A stretch of 64,000 nt of DNA from Alitiscatomonas aceti. GTDB lineage: Bacteria > Bacillota > Clostridia > Lachnospirales > Lachnospiraceae. Below the pieces are notes generated by a model. That model was not told the origin of the DNA, did no database searches, and was given only the letters and a program-made list of their open reading frames with translations. Positions 1 through 8,592 of this stretch are shown in pieces. The position numbers and the translations under genes were made by a program. The stretch is taken from assembly GCF_025567195.1 (NCBI RefSeq), contig NZ_JAOQJF010000008.1, positions 1 through 64,000 of the forward strand, in the 5' to 3' direction. Every line of letters starts with the position of its first letter. Position 1 is the stretch's first letter.

Positions 1-24
1 AAGAATTTTCAGGGTTTTACATAC

Positions 25-43
25 TGTTCAGTTTTCAAGGTTC
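25..43 (-). promoter_or_regulatory. Conserved rRNA-operon leader box
   Basis: On the minus strand this stretch reads GAACCTTGAAAACTGAACA, the kind of sequence found in leaders and spacers of rRNA operons of low-GC Gram-positive bacteria (processing/antitermination region). It lies downstream of two strong promoters that point the same way, so a 16S gene probably begins beyond the left edge. The rRNA gene itself is not in the window, so this is an inference from the leader and promoters only. Confidence 0.6.
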
Positions 44-79
44 TGTGCTGTTCTTGTCTTTCTCAGCGACAGCTTATTT

Positions 80-108
80 AGTATATCACGCTGCGTTCTG
101 TTTGTCAA
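80..108 (-). promoter_or_regulatory. Proximal promoter (P2) of a probable rRNA operon
   Basis: Minus strand: -35 TTGACA (103-108), 17-nt spacer, -10 TATACT (80-85). It is a near-consensus sigma-A promoter with no protein gene downstream within the window. Together with the second promoter at 195-223 it forms the tandem arrangement usual for rrn operons. Confidence 0.75.
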
Positions 109-194
109 GAACTTTTTTAAATTTCTTTTTGATTTCTTTCCGAAACCCTTGGGTTTCTTTCAGAAGTCTGTCCCGGTCGCTTGGAACGGGTATT

Positions 195-223
195 AGAATA
201 CCAGATGTTCTGCCAAATGTCAA
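195..223 (-). promoter_or_regulatory. Distal promoter (P1) of a probable rRNA operon
   Basis: Minus strand: -35 TTGACA (218-223), 17-nt spacer, -10 TATTCT (195-200). It lies about 115 bp upstream of the second promoter and points the same way. Between them is T-rich (on the plus strand) sequence without a supported gene. Confidence 0.7.
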
Positions 224-290
224 CACCTTTTTTCATTTTTTTGTGTTTTTCACGTTTCTTTTTTCTGTTCCTTTTGTATATACAAGATAA

Positions 291-327
291 GGCGGCACAT
301 CCTGTGCGGAACACAAGATATGCCGCC
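291..327 (-). terminator. Terminator of the two-component operon
   Basis: Minus strand: GGCGGCA and TGCCGCC arms, with further pairing of TGTG and CACA around a short loop, followed by TTATCTTGT. It lies just past the stop codon of the histidine kinase and separates that operon from the rRNA promoters. Confidence 0.7.
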
Positions 328-335
328 TGTCCTTT

Positions 336-1877
336 TTACTGGCTGCTGCCGTCCAATGTAAACCAGAATTCCACTCCATTTTCCCAGTTTTCCACGCCGC
401 AGGATTCATGATGGGCATCCATGATGGCCTTCACAATGGAAAGACCGATGCCGGTCCCGCCGTATTCTCTGGTCCTTGCCTTATCCACCTTATAGAACTT
501 CGTCCACAGGTTGGGAAGCGCCTCCTCTGGGATCGGCGTTCCCGTGTTAAATACAGATACCCGGACCTTATCTCCATCTCTCGTAATGCGGATCACGATT
601 TTTTTCTCCCCGCCGACATGATGGATGGCATTGCTCAGATAGTTGGTCACCACTTCTTCGATCTTAAATTCATCTGCCCAGACCCACACCGGGCCGCTGC
701 ATTCAAACTTCACCTCTGCTTCCGCCTGCTGGACCATGATCCTCGCTGAATTGATGACGCCCTGGATCAGCTCAGTCAGGTCGAACCGTTCCATGACCGT
801 CCGGTCGCTGCCGCTTTCCAGAGATGACAGGGTCAAAAGCTGTTTTACCATCTTATTCATCTTTCCGGCCTCATCCACGATCACGTCACAGTAATAATCC
901 CGGCTCTCCTTATCCTCGCCCATGCCTTCCTGGAGGCCCTCTGCGTAGCCCTGGATCAAAGCAATGGGCGTTTTCAGCTCATGGGATACGTTGGCAATGA
1001 ATTCCTTTCGCATCTCGTCGATCCGTGTCTTCTCCTCAATGTCCTTCTGAAGCTGGTTATTGACAGATTTCAGCTCACCGATGGTATCCCTAAGGCGCCT
1101 GGACAGCGTATTCATATTCTTTCCCAGGACCCCGATCTCTGTATACTCCCCCTTCTCCGGTTCATATCTGGCGTCAAAATCCAGCTGGGACATTTTTTCC
1201 GAAAGCCTGGAAAGCTGATTAATGGGGACCGTAAGCCGTCCTGCCACAAAATAGACCACGATCCCGCCGATCAGTACGGCAAAGATGCCCACATAAGCCA
1301 GAAACCGGTTGGAGAGCATGGTACTCTCGCTGATGCTGGAAAGAGGGGTGCTCATAATGAAAGCTGTGCTGTTGTCCGAAAAAAAGCCCCAGCTTTCCAG
1401 ATAGCTGCCGTCTCTCCACGGGTCGAAGGTGACCTGGAGCGTATAGGCTTCATTCTCCTCCAGCACCTTTACGTCCATATGGTTTTTTCCAAAAATATAC
1501 CGCTCCATCCGGTCCCTTAAAAATTTCGCGTCCCTGGCTGTGGAATAGACTGCCGATGAATCGGCGCTGTTGTCGATCATCAGCATGGAAACATTGGCCT
1601 TGTCGCTGAAATCCCGGAACAGCTTCTGGAGATTTCCTTCCTTTATGTTTCCGTCTGCATCCTGCTCCCGCTTCATGGCCTCCTGGATGGAGATGCCTCG
1701 CTCTGCGTTGGACTCCAGCTGCCAGTTGAACGCATCGTAGGCCGCTTCAATGGACTCCACCTTCTCAGTTATATAGTATTTTTCCAGATACCATTTGTTG
1801 ATCCCCCAGATCACGGCGATCATGGCCATCATAAGGCCCACAAAGATCACCGTCATCCGTGTCCGTATGGATTTCAT
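336..1877 (-). CDS. Membrane sensor histidine kinase
   Basis: 513 aa. Transmembrane segment at about residues 8-27, an extracytoplasmic sensing region to about 190, a second membrane segment at 192-213, then HAMP, dimerisation domain with the phospho-accepting His299 in SHELKTP, and an ATPase domain with N-box NYLSN (412-416) and the late G boxes (GGTGIGLS). All catalytic motifs are present, so it should phosphorylate the regulator encoded directly upstream; the stop of that gene overlaps this start by one base (TAATG). The sensed signal cannot be read from the sequence: the extracytoplasmic part is not a family I recognise. Confidence 0.93.
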   Translation of the reverse strand: MKSIRTRMTVIFVGLMMAMIAVIWGINKWYLEKYYITEKVESIEAAYDAFNWQLESNAERGISIQEAMKREQDADGNIKEGNLQKLFRDFSDKANVSMLMIDNSADSSAVYSTARDAKFLRDRMERYIFGKNHMDVKVLEENEAYTLQVTFDPWRDGSYLESWGFFSDNSTAFIMSTPLSSISESTMLSNRFLAYVGIFAVLIGGIVVYFVAGRLTVPINQLSRLSEKMSQLDFDARYEPEKGEYTEIGVLGKNMNTLSRRLRDTIGELKSVNNQLQKDIEEKTRIDEMRKEFIANVSHELKTPIALIQGYAEGLQEGMGEDKESRDYYCDVIVDEAGKMNKMVKQLLTLSSLESGSDRTVMERFDLTELIQGVINSARIMVQQAEAEVKFECSGPVWVWADEFKIEEVVTNYLSNAIHHVGGEKKIVIRITRDGDKVRVSVFNTGTPIPEEALPNLWTKFYKVDKARTREYGGTGIGLSIVKAIMDAHHESCGVENWENGVEFWFTLDGSSQ

Positions 1878-2554
1878 TATGCGTTCACCTCAAACTTATA
1901 TCCCATGCCCCAGATGGTCTTTATGAGCTCACCCTTTTCTCCTAACTTACTGCGAAGCTTCTTTACATGGGTGTCGATGGTCCTGGCGTCGCCGAAATAA
2001 TCGTAATTCCACACATTGTTCAGGATCTTTTCCCTGGACAGGGCCATCCCCTGGTTTTCCATAAAATATGTCAGAAGCTCAAATTCCTTATTGCTCAGAT
2101 CCACCGGCTGGCCGTCCACACTGGCCTCGTGGGCGTCTTTATCCACCCGGATCCCGGCTGCCTCCAGGATCTCTCCCGTTCCGGCATTTCCCCGCCTTAA
2201 AATGGCCTCTATGCGGGCCACCAGGATCTTTGGACTGAAGGGCTTGGAAATATACTCGTCCACTCCCAGTTCAAACCCCAGAAGCTCGTCCCGTTCCTCG
2301 GACCGGGCCGTCAGCATGATGATCGGCACCTGGGAATAGCGGCGGAGGGTCCGGCATACCTCCCAGCCGTCCATTTTCGGCATCATCACGTCCAGGATCA
2401 CCAGACCGATATCCTTTTCTTTAAAAAAGATATCCACCGCCTGCTCCCCGTCCTCTGCTTCGATCACCTTATATCCCTTGATGGCCAGAAAATCCTTTAC
2501 CAGCTTTCGCATCCTGGCCTCGTCGTCCACCATCAGAACCTTAACAGCATCCAT
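1877..2554 (-). CDS. OmpR/PhoB-family response regulator
   Basis: 225 aa. N-terminal receiver domain with the acidic pair Asp10/Asp11, phospho-acceptor Asp55 (VILDVMMP) and Lys104 (SKPF); C-terminal winged-helix DNA-binding domain ending in the usual RTIDTHVKKLRSKL and GMGYKFE motifs. It is the partner of the histidine kinase, translationally coupled by a one-base overlap. A good ribosome site (AAGGAAGGTGG) precedes the start. Target genes are not evident; adjacent genes are not obviously its regulon. Confidence 0.95.
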   Translation of the reverse strand: MDAVKVLMVDDEARMRKLVKDFLAIKGYKVIEAEDGEQAVDIFFKEKDIGLVILDVMMPKMDGWEVCRTLRRYSQVPIIMLTARSEERDELLGFELGVDEYISKPFSPKILVARIEAILRRGNAGTGEILEAAGIRVDKDAHEASVDGQPVDLSNKEFELLTYFMENQGMALSREKILNNVWNYDYFGDARTIDTHVKKLRSKLGEKGELIKTIWGMGYKFEVNA

Positions 2555-3270
2555 TTTTCCACCTTCCTTGTTCGTTTCCTTTTCTACCTGTATTCTAGCA
2601 GAATGACCGGTAAAATACCATCAGTTCACTAAAGTTTCACAAAGCCAGGGGCCGCTTTAGAATAAGTGGGGTTCTCTCAGAAAGTTTTTTGAATTTATCG
2701 TTTTAATCCATTGATTTTCTTTATATTTCAATGTATTATATATATATTAGATAATCTTTTTCTCCTGTTGCATTCATATAAACCGTTTTTATTGATTCTT
2801 ATAAAAAACTATAAAGGTACGAATACATCAAAGTGATAAATTGTGGCCGTAAGTGGATATAGCGGATCTCAATACTGGGCTGGATGGACGGGAGAATAGT
2901 CCTTTTTACCAGATAACCTTGTAAACAGCGAATTGCAGTAATAGGAGTTTTCAATGCAGCCAAAATATTAAAAAGCTTTTATAGCGGCCCTGGCCCTGGG
3001 GATTATTTCCTCTATTCACACAAGACCCCGGTATCCTGTTTTCCCCCTCTCCATCCTTCCGACCGTTCTGGATGTGATACGCTATTTCCTCATGATATCC
3101 ATCCAGATATATGTACTGGAAAAGGTCCGCAATTCTAAACATAGTACGCTTATATATAACAGTGTAAAGATCGTATTCGTTTTGATGATCCTGTATTTTC
3201 TTTTCCGCTCCTTCTGACCTTCCATCCGGAAGTGTAACAGGACAGCTATTTCTTCCCACTAACCAAATAA
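2555..3270. other. Gene-poor stretch, nothing convincing
   Basis: About 700 bp between the response regulator and the aspS terminator. The left part (2690-2830) is AT-rich. An open frame of 102 codons exists on the minus strand (2951-3259), but it starts at GTG without a ribosome site directly after the aspS terminator and I do not recognise the protein. It may be a decayed gene or non-coding DNA. Confidence 0.5.
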
Positions 3271-3298
3271 GAGGGCACCGGCGGCTGCCGATGCCCTC
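3271..3298 (-). terminator. Terminator after aspS
   Basis: Minus strand: GAGGGCA and TGCCCTC arms enclosing a GC-rich inner pairing (CGGCAGCCGCCGG), followed by TTATTT. It starts about 10 bp after the aspS stop codon and closes the five-gene operon. Confidence 0.75.
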
Positions 3299-3309
3299 TT
3301 TATTCTTCT

Positions 3310-5109
3310 TTATTCCTGTTCCTTCTCCTCCGGAACCACAGCGATATGAAGCTCCTCCAGCTGCTTCACATCCACCTCCGACGGAGCCTCCATCATCAGA
3401 CAGGAGGCATCCTTTACCTTCGGGAAAGCGATCACGTCGCGGATGCTGTCGGCTCCCACCATCAGCATGATCACACGGTCCAGGCCGTAGGCCAGGCCGG
3501 CATGGGGCGGAACGCCGTATTTAAAGGCATCCAGAAGGAAGCCGAACTGCTCGTTGGCCCGCTCCGGCGTAAAGCCCAGGACCTCAAACATCTTCTCTTG
3601 GATATCTCCCTGATGGATACGCACAGAACCGCCGCCCAGCTCTGTTCCGTTTAACACGATATCGTATGCTTTTGCACGCACTGCGCCCGGATCGCTGTCC
3701 AGAAGGGGGATATCCTCCTCCATGGGCATGGTGAACGGATGGTGCATGGCCACATACCGGTCCTCTTCCTCTGAGTACTCTAAAAGCGGGAACTCAGTCA
3801 CCCACAGGAACTTAAAGTCATCCTTCTTAAGAAGATCCAGCTGTCTTGCCAGCTCCAGACGGAGGTTTCCGAGAACGTCGAATACCACCTTATCCTTGTC
3901 GGCGGCAAAGAATAACAGGTCTCCCGGCTTTCCGTCCATGGCCTTTACCAGGGCATCCAGCTCCTCCTCCTTCATGAACTTTCCGAAGGAGCACTTATAG
4001 GAGCCGTCCTCATGGATGGCCAGGTAGGCCAGTCCCCTGGCCCCAAAGCCCTTGGCGTATTCCACCAGAGCGTCGATCTTCTTTCTGGGCATGCCGGCCT
4101 GGCCGTCTGCGTTGATGCCGCGGACAGAACCGCCGTTTTCCAGGGCGCTCTTAAACACCACAAATTCACAGTCCTTTACCACGTCGGACACATTTTTAAG
4201 CTCCATTCCAAACCGCAGATCCGGCTTATCTGAGCCGAAGCGGTCCATGGCCTCTCTCCAGGTCATTCTCTGGATGGGAAGCTGCACATCAAAATCACAG
4301 ATCTCCTTGAAGATCTTCTTTAAAAGCCTCTCGTTTACATCCAGCACGTCCTCCACATCCACAAAGGACAGCTCCATGTCGATCTGGGTAAACTCCGGCT
4401 GGCGGTCAGCCCTGAGATCCTCGTCCCGGTAGCAGCGGGCCAGCTGGAAATAACGGTCAAATCCAGAGCACATTAAAAGCTGCTTTAAGAGCTGCGGAGA
4501 CTGGGGAAGGGCATAAAAGTTCCCCGGATGCACACGGCTGGGCACCAGATAGTCCCTGGCTCCCTCCGGCGTGCTCTTAATTAAGGTGGGGGTCTCGATC
4601 TCTAAAAATCCCTCATCTGCTAAAAACTGGCGCACCATGGTGGCCACACGGCTTCTGACCAGGATGTTTCTCTGGAGATCCGGACGGCGCAGGTCCAGAT
4701 ACCGGTATTTTAAGCGCACCTCTTCCCTTGTCTTACTGTTTTCCTCAATGGGGAACGGCGGAACCTCGGATTCGGAAAGGATCCGCAGGGATCTTGCCCG
4801 TACCTCAATGGAACCGGTCTTTAAGTTTTCGTTGGCCGCGCCGGAACGCTTTTCCACCACGCCGGTCACCGCGATGGTAAACTCACTTCTTAAGCGCTCT
4901 GCCTTTGCAAAGCTCTCGGCTCCGCAGTCGCTTTCCTCAAAAATGATCTGGATGATCCCGGTGCGGTCTCTCAGATCTGTAAAGATGATGCCGCCTTTAT
5001 TTCTGCTCTTCTGGACCCAGCCCATAAGGGTCAGCTCCTGGCCCACGTTTGCCTCTGTAACCTCCGTACAGCGGCAGGAACGCTTTAAGCCTGCCATTGA
5101 TTCTGCCAT
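3310..5109 (-). CDS. aspS: Aspartyl-tRNA synthetase
   Basis: 599 aa, the usual bacterial length. N-terminal anticodon-binding OB fold (GWVQKSRNKGG), class II motif 2 (FQLARCYRDEDLRADRQPEF), GAD insertion domain in the middle, and motif 3 (GLAYGLDRVIM) near the C-terminus. It charges tRNA-Asp (or Asp and Asn if non-discriminating; the sequence alone does not settle this for me). Last gene of the operon, 16 bp after hisS, a pairing common in Firmicutes. Confidence 0.97.
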   Translation of the reverse strand: MAESMAGLKRSCRCTEVTEANVGQELTLMGWVQKSRNKGGIIFTDLRDRTGIIQIIFEESDCGAESFAKAERLRSEFTIAVTGVVEKRSGAANENLKTGSIEVRARSLRILSESEVPPFPIEENSKTREEVRLKYRYLDLRRPDLQRNILVRSRVATMVRQFLADEGFLEIETPTLIKSTPEGARDYLVPSRVHPGNFYALPQSPQLLKQLLMCSGFDRYFQLARCYRDEDLRADRQPEFTQIDMELSFVDVEDVLDVNERLLKKIFKEICDFDVQLPIQRMTWREAMDRFGSDKPDLRFGMELKNVSDVVKDCEFVVFKSALENGGSVRGINADGQAGMPRKKIDALVEYAKGFGARGLAYLAIHEDGSYKCSFGKFMKEEELDALVKAMDGKPGDLLFFAADKDKVVFDVLGNLRLELARQLDLLKKDDFKFLWVTEFPLLEYSEEEDRYVAMHHPFTMPMEEDIPLLDSDPGAVRAKAYDIVLNGTELGGGSVRIHQGDIQEKMFEVLGFTPERANEQFGFLLDAFKYGVPPHAGLAYGLDRVIMLMVGADSIRDVIAFPKVKDASCLMMEAPSEVDVKQLEELHIAVVPEEKEQE

Positions 5110-5125
5110 GATATTCTCCTCCTGC

Positions 5126-6391
5126 TTAACGCTTTAACTCCTCTTTATAGAATTCCTTAAACTCCGTATAGCCTTCTTTTCCCAGCTGCTCCTTCTGGAA
5201 CTTCTTATTTTTATTCATCTGGGTCACCAGAACCGTCTTTCCCTCTGCCCGGGCAGCCATGGCCTCCTTAAGGATCTCAGAAAGGCGCTCCATTCCCATG
5301 CCCTTTTCATACATCCAGGCCTCTCTGGCATTCTTTTCCGGAACCACAAAGCCGGCGTCCATGAGGATCCCCACGATCCGCTCAAAGCCGATGGAAAAGC
5401 CGCAGGCCGGTGTATCCATGCCTGTGAATCTTCCCACCATCTTATCATATCTTCCGCCGCCGGCCACAGAGCCGCCAAAGCCCTCCATGGCCACCTCAAA
5501 GATCGTGCCGGTGTAATAGCCCATGCCGCGGACCAGGGTTGGATCGAATTTCAGTCCGAAGCCTCCGCCGGACACGCTCATGACCGTATCCATGATCTCC
5601 GCCAGATTTTCAGCTGCACCGTCCTCCAGTACGCCTGAAAGGATCTCTCCCATACGGCGGACTCCATCGGCGTCATTTGTCACCTGTCCCATAAGCTCCA
5701 GGTATTTATCCGCCGTTTCTTCGGAATATCCGTTTTCCACCAGCTCCGCTCTCACGCCGTCCACGCCGATCTTGTCCATCTTGTCCACGGTGATGAACAC
5801 CTTTTCAATGTCCTCCTCCGGGAAGCCGCTGTAAACGGCCATGGCCCGCAGGATCTTCCTGTCGTTGATACGGACCTCAAACTGGTTGTTGGGGCAGATC
5901 TTCTTTAAAGCTGTGGTGGTCGCCAGCACCAGCTCGATCTCCGCCTGGCTGGTGGCGTCGCCGAAGATGTCGATGTCACACTGGACAAACTGGCGGTAAC
6001 GGCCCTTCTGGGGGCGGTCTGCCCTCCATACGCTTCCGATCTGGAGCGCCTTAAAGGGCGACGGCAGATTGGCCGCGTTGTTGGAATAGTATCTGGACAG
6101 CGGGAGCGTCAGATCGTAGCGCAGGCCGCTGTCTGCCAGGTCATTTTCTGTTTCTGCTGCCTCTAAGTTTAATTTCTCGCCCCTCTTTAATACCTTAAAG
6201 ATCAGCTTTTCATTGTCTCCCCCCTGCTTGCTTAACAGGTTTTCGATGTGCTCCACACAGGGAGTCTCAATGGAAGAGAATCCGAAGCCGCGGTACGTTT
6301 CCTTGATCTGGTTCAGAACATAATCGCGGATCTGCATTTCCTGGGGCAGGATATCCTTCATGCCGGTCACCGGCTTTTTCTTTAACGCCAT
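5126..6391 (-). CDS. hisS: Histidyl-tRNA synthetase
   Basis: 421 aa class II synthetase. It starts with the family's TGMKDILPQE region; motif 2 is FKALQIGSVWRADRPQKGR; the histidine-specific motifs RGMGYYTG and GGRYDKMVGRF are present. The C-terminal anticodon-binding domain is shorter than in many HisS proteins but ends cleanly. It lies between hemZ (35 bp upstream) and aspS (16 bp downstream). No T-box is present directly in front, so expression should depend on the upstream operon promoter. Confidence 0.96.
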   Translation of the reverse strand: MALKKKPVTGMKDILPQEMQIRDYVLNQIKETYRGFGFSSIETPCVEHIENLLSKQGGDNEKLIFKVLKRGEKLNLEAAETENDLADSGLRYDLTLPLSRYYSNNAANLPSPFKALQIGSVWRADRPQKGRYRQFVQCDIDIFGDATSQAEIELVLATTTALKKICPNNQFEVRINDRKILRAMAVYSGFPEEDIEKVFITVDKMDKIGVDGVRAELVENGYSEETADKYLELMGQVTNDADGVRRMGEILSGVLEDGAAENLAEIMDTVMSVSGGGFGLKFDPTLVRGMGYYTGTIFEVAMEGFGGSVAGGGRYDKMVGRFTGMDTPACGFSIGFERIVGILMDAGFVVPEKNAREAWMYEKGMGMERLSEILKEAMAARAEGKTVLVTQMNKNKKFQKEQLGKEGYTEFKEFYKEELKR

Positions 6392-6426
6392 ACTCGTTCC
6401 TCCATATTTTATGTCTGATGGTAAGT

Positions 6427-7884
6427 TTACGACAGCCCATCCAGTTTTTCAAGCATCTTTTCTTTTCTTCCGATCATCTCGTCGATGCGGGCGATATACT
6501 GATCCACATCTTTGACGTTCTCCACCCGCTCCAGACGGTTTTCCGCAGGGAATACCACCTTCGTCGTGGTCCCGGCCCCGCAGGCGACTATGATCTGTTT
6601 TTCCTCCATGATGAGGATGTTGTAGATACACGCCTTATCCGGGGCCGCGTAGCCCACATTTTCAAAATTGCCGGCCATGTTTTTCTGGCGGTACAGATAA
6701 TAGGGCACCAGGCCCATGGATCTGGCGTACTCTGCCGTCAGATCGATCATTTCCTGGGTGTTCTCGATCTTTAAGTCCGCATACCGTTCCTTAAAGATAT
6801 TGAGTCTGGCAGCCCGCTTGATGGCCAGGGAATGGACCGTAACGCTGTCGGGGGCCAGCTCCTTTATTTCTTCCATAGTGGCCCGCACGTCGTTTATATC
6901 CTCCTCCGGCAGGCCGATGATCAGATCCATGTTGATGTTATCAAAGCCCAGCCTTCTCGCCAGACGGTATTTTTCCTTCACCATCTCCACCGTGTGGCGG
7001 CGGCCGATGAGATCCAGGGTGGACTGCTTCATGGTCTGGGGATTGATGGAGATCCTGGAGATCCCGTGGGCCCGCAGGGTCTTCAGCTTATCCTCAGTGA
7101 TGCTGTCGGGCCGTCCGGCCTCCACTGTAAACTCCTTCACAGAAGAAAGATCGAACCGCTCCCCGATCCGGGTGAGGATGGCATCCAGCTCCTCTGCCTT
7201 TAAGGCCGTTGGCGTTCCTCCCCCGAAGTAGACCGTATCCAGGGTGCGTCCCTTCATGGTCTCCGCCACATAATCCAGCTCCTTAAAAAGAGCGGCCAGG
7301 TACTGGTCCATTTTCTTTTCCCAGGCCCCGATGGGGTAGGAGGTAAAGGAGCAGTACAGGCAGGTGGTGGGACAGAACGGGATCCCCACATACAGGCTGT
7401 ATCCGTTTTCGTAGTCAATATGGCTCAGGAGCTCCTTTTCCCGCTCCGCAATCTCCAGGCTCAGATCGATCTTCCCGTTGCTGGTCAGGTAGGTCTTTTC
7501 CATGAATTCCCGGATCTCTTCCTCCGGAACGCCCTGGTCCAGCCGGCTTAAGGCGATCTTTGTGGGACGGATCCCGGTAAGGGTCCCCCATGGAAGGGTC
7601 TTTCCGGTACGGACAGAAAGAAGGCCGTAAAGCTCCCGCTTGATGGCAGTCTTGGCTTCCAGACGGTTCTCATAAGAGACGGGAAATGCCGCTCCCGCCT
7701 TTTTCTCTTCATTTTCCAGGATATCCAGGGAAAATGTGCCGGACTCCGGCTCATACGTTCCTTCCACATAAAAGTCCACGCCCCCGGTCCTTTCATGGGC
7801 AAAGCCCTCTCCTGGATAGAACGCCATTAAAAGCTCCCGGATGTCCTGCTCATAGGAAGCATCATTCAGTAAAATTCCGATCAT
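6427..7884 (-). CDS. hemZ: HemZ-type radical SAM coproporphyrinogen dehydrogenase
   Basis: 485 aa. An N-terminal region of about 160 residues typical of HemZ is followed by a radical SAM barrel with the CxxxCxxC cluster motif in CPTTCLYCSF, a YFGGGTPT motif that binds SAM, and the HemN-like C-terminal half. HemN-like enzymes oxidatively decarboxylate coproporphyrinogen III, but HemZ-family members in clostridia often lack a full haem pathway, so the real substrate here is uncertain. It sits 2 bp after the metallo-hydrolase gene, clearly in the operon. Confidence 0.88.
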   Translation of the reverse strand: MIGILLNDASYEQDIRELLMAFYPGEGFAHERTGGVDFYVEGTYEPESGTFSLDILENEEKKAGAAFPVSYENRLEAKTAIKRELYGLLSVRTGKTLPWGTLTGIRPTKIALSRLDQGVPEEEIREFMEKTYLTSNGKIDLSLEIAEREKELLSHIDYENGYSLYVGIPFCPTTCLYCSFTSYPIGAWEKKMDQYLAALFKELDYVAETMKGRTLDTVYFGGGTPTALKAEELDAILTRIGERFDLSSVKEFTVEAGRPDSITEDKLKTLRAHGISRISINPQTMKQSTLDLIGRRHTVEMVKEKYRLARRLGFDNINMDLIIGLPEEDINDVRATMEEIKELAPDSVTVHSLAIKRAARLNIFKERYADLKIENTQEMIDLTAEYARSMGLVPYYLYRQKNMAGNFENVGYAAPDKACIYNILIMEEKQIIVACGAGTTTKVVFPAENRLERVENVKDVDQYIARIDEMIGRKEKMLEKLDGLS

Positions 7885-7886
7885 TT

Positions 7887-8522
7887 CTAGTACCTCGCCA
7901 GGGGATTGTGCTTCTTTTCATATTCAATGGAGGTAACGCCCATATGGCCCGGATATACCTTCACCGTCTCCGGAAGCGTTAAAAGCTTCTTCACCGAGGC
8001 CAGCATGGACATGGCGTCTCCGGTGGGAAGATCCACCCGGCCGTAGGAGGTGCGGAACAGGGTGTCGCCCGCAAACAGAAGATCCTCAGACTCGATATAG
8101 TAGCAGCAGGAGCCGATGGTATGGCCAGGGGTCTCGATCACCTTCCAGGTCACGCCCGCGGCCTCAAAGGTCTCTCCGTCACAGACCGTCAGATCCGGCT
8201 CCAGCGTGTAATCCTTTCTGTAATAATCCATCATCAGGTTCTTTTTGCTGTCTCTTAAGACCTCCAGCTCCTTTTCACAGGCACAGATCTTAATTCCCCA
8301 TTCCTTCTTAAGCTCCTCTGCCGCCATAATGTGGTCAAAATGGCCGTGGGTCAGAAGGATCAGCTCCGGCGAAAGCTCCAGCTTCCGGCATTCCTCCCGG
8401 ATCACATCTGCTGCATCGCCCGGATCCACGATCACCGCCTGTTTTGTCTCCTCATTATAGACCAGGCAGCAGTTGGTCTCTACCATTCCCACTGTCAGAT
8501 TCTTTACGCAAATTCCGCTCAT
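7887..8522 (-). CDS. Metallo-beta-lactamase-fold hydrolase (glyoxalase II-like)
   Basis: 211 aa. The zinc motif HxHxDH appears as THGHFDHI, with further ligands in the GHTIGSCC and GDTLF stretches and a final His in YPGHMG. Length and motifs fit the small YcbL/YqgX-like hydrolases acting on thioesters such as S-lactoylglutathione analogues; the physiological substrate is unknown. It follows the alarmone gene across a hairpin-containing gap and precedes hemZ, an order seen in many Firmicutes. Confidence 0.88.
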   Translation of the reverse strand: MSGICVKNLTVGMVETNCCLVYNEETKQAVIVDPGDAADVIREECRKLELSPELILLTHGHFDHIMAAEELKKEWGIKICACEKELEVLRDSKKNLMMDYYRKDYTLEPDLTVCDGETFEAAGVTWKVIETPGHTIGSCCYYIESEDLLFAGDTLFRTSYGRVDLPTGDAMSMLASVKKLLTLPETVKVYPGHMGVTSIEYEKKHNPLARY

Positions 8523-8548
8523 TGTTTTCTTTCCCTTTCAAAGATGAT

Positions 8549-8582
8549 GGAGTCCGCCGGCCGTTTGGCGTGGCAGACTCCC
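8549..8582 (-). other. Intercistronic hairpin between the RelA/SpoT and hydrolase genes
   Basis: Minus strand: arms GGAGTCTGCC and GGCGGACTCC (one G-U pair) around a 13-14 nt loop. No T-run follows, so it is more likely an mRNA-stabilising or processing hairpin than a terminator. Confidence 0.5.
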
Positions 8583-8592
8583 CGTATTTTTA

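Noticed and set aside
2951..3259. 102-codon open frame on the minus strand
   Set aside because: GTG start without ribosome site directly after a terminator; no recognisable family; kept only as a note in the gap entry.
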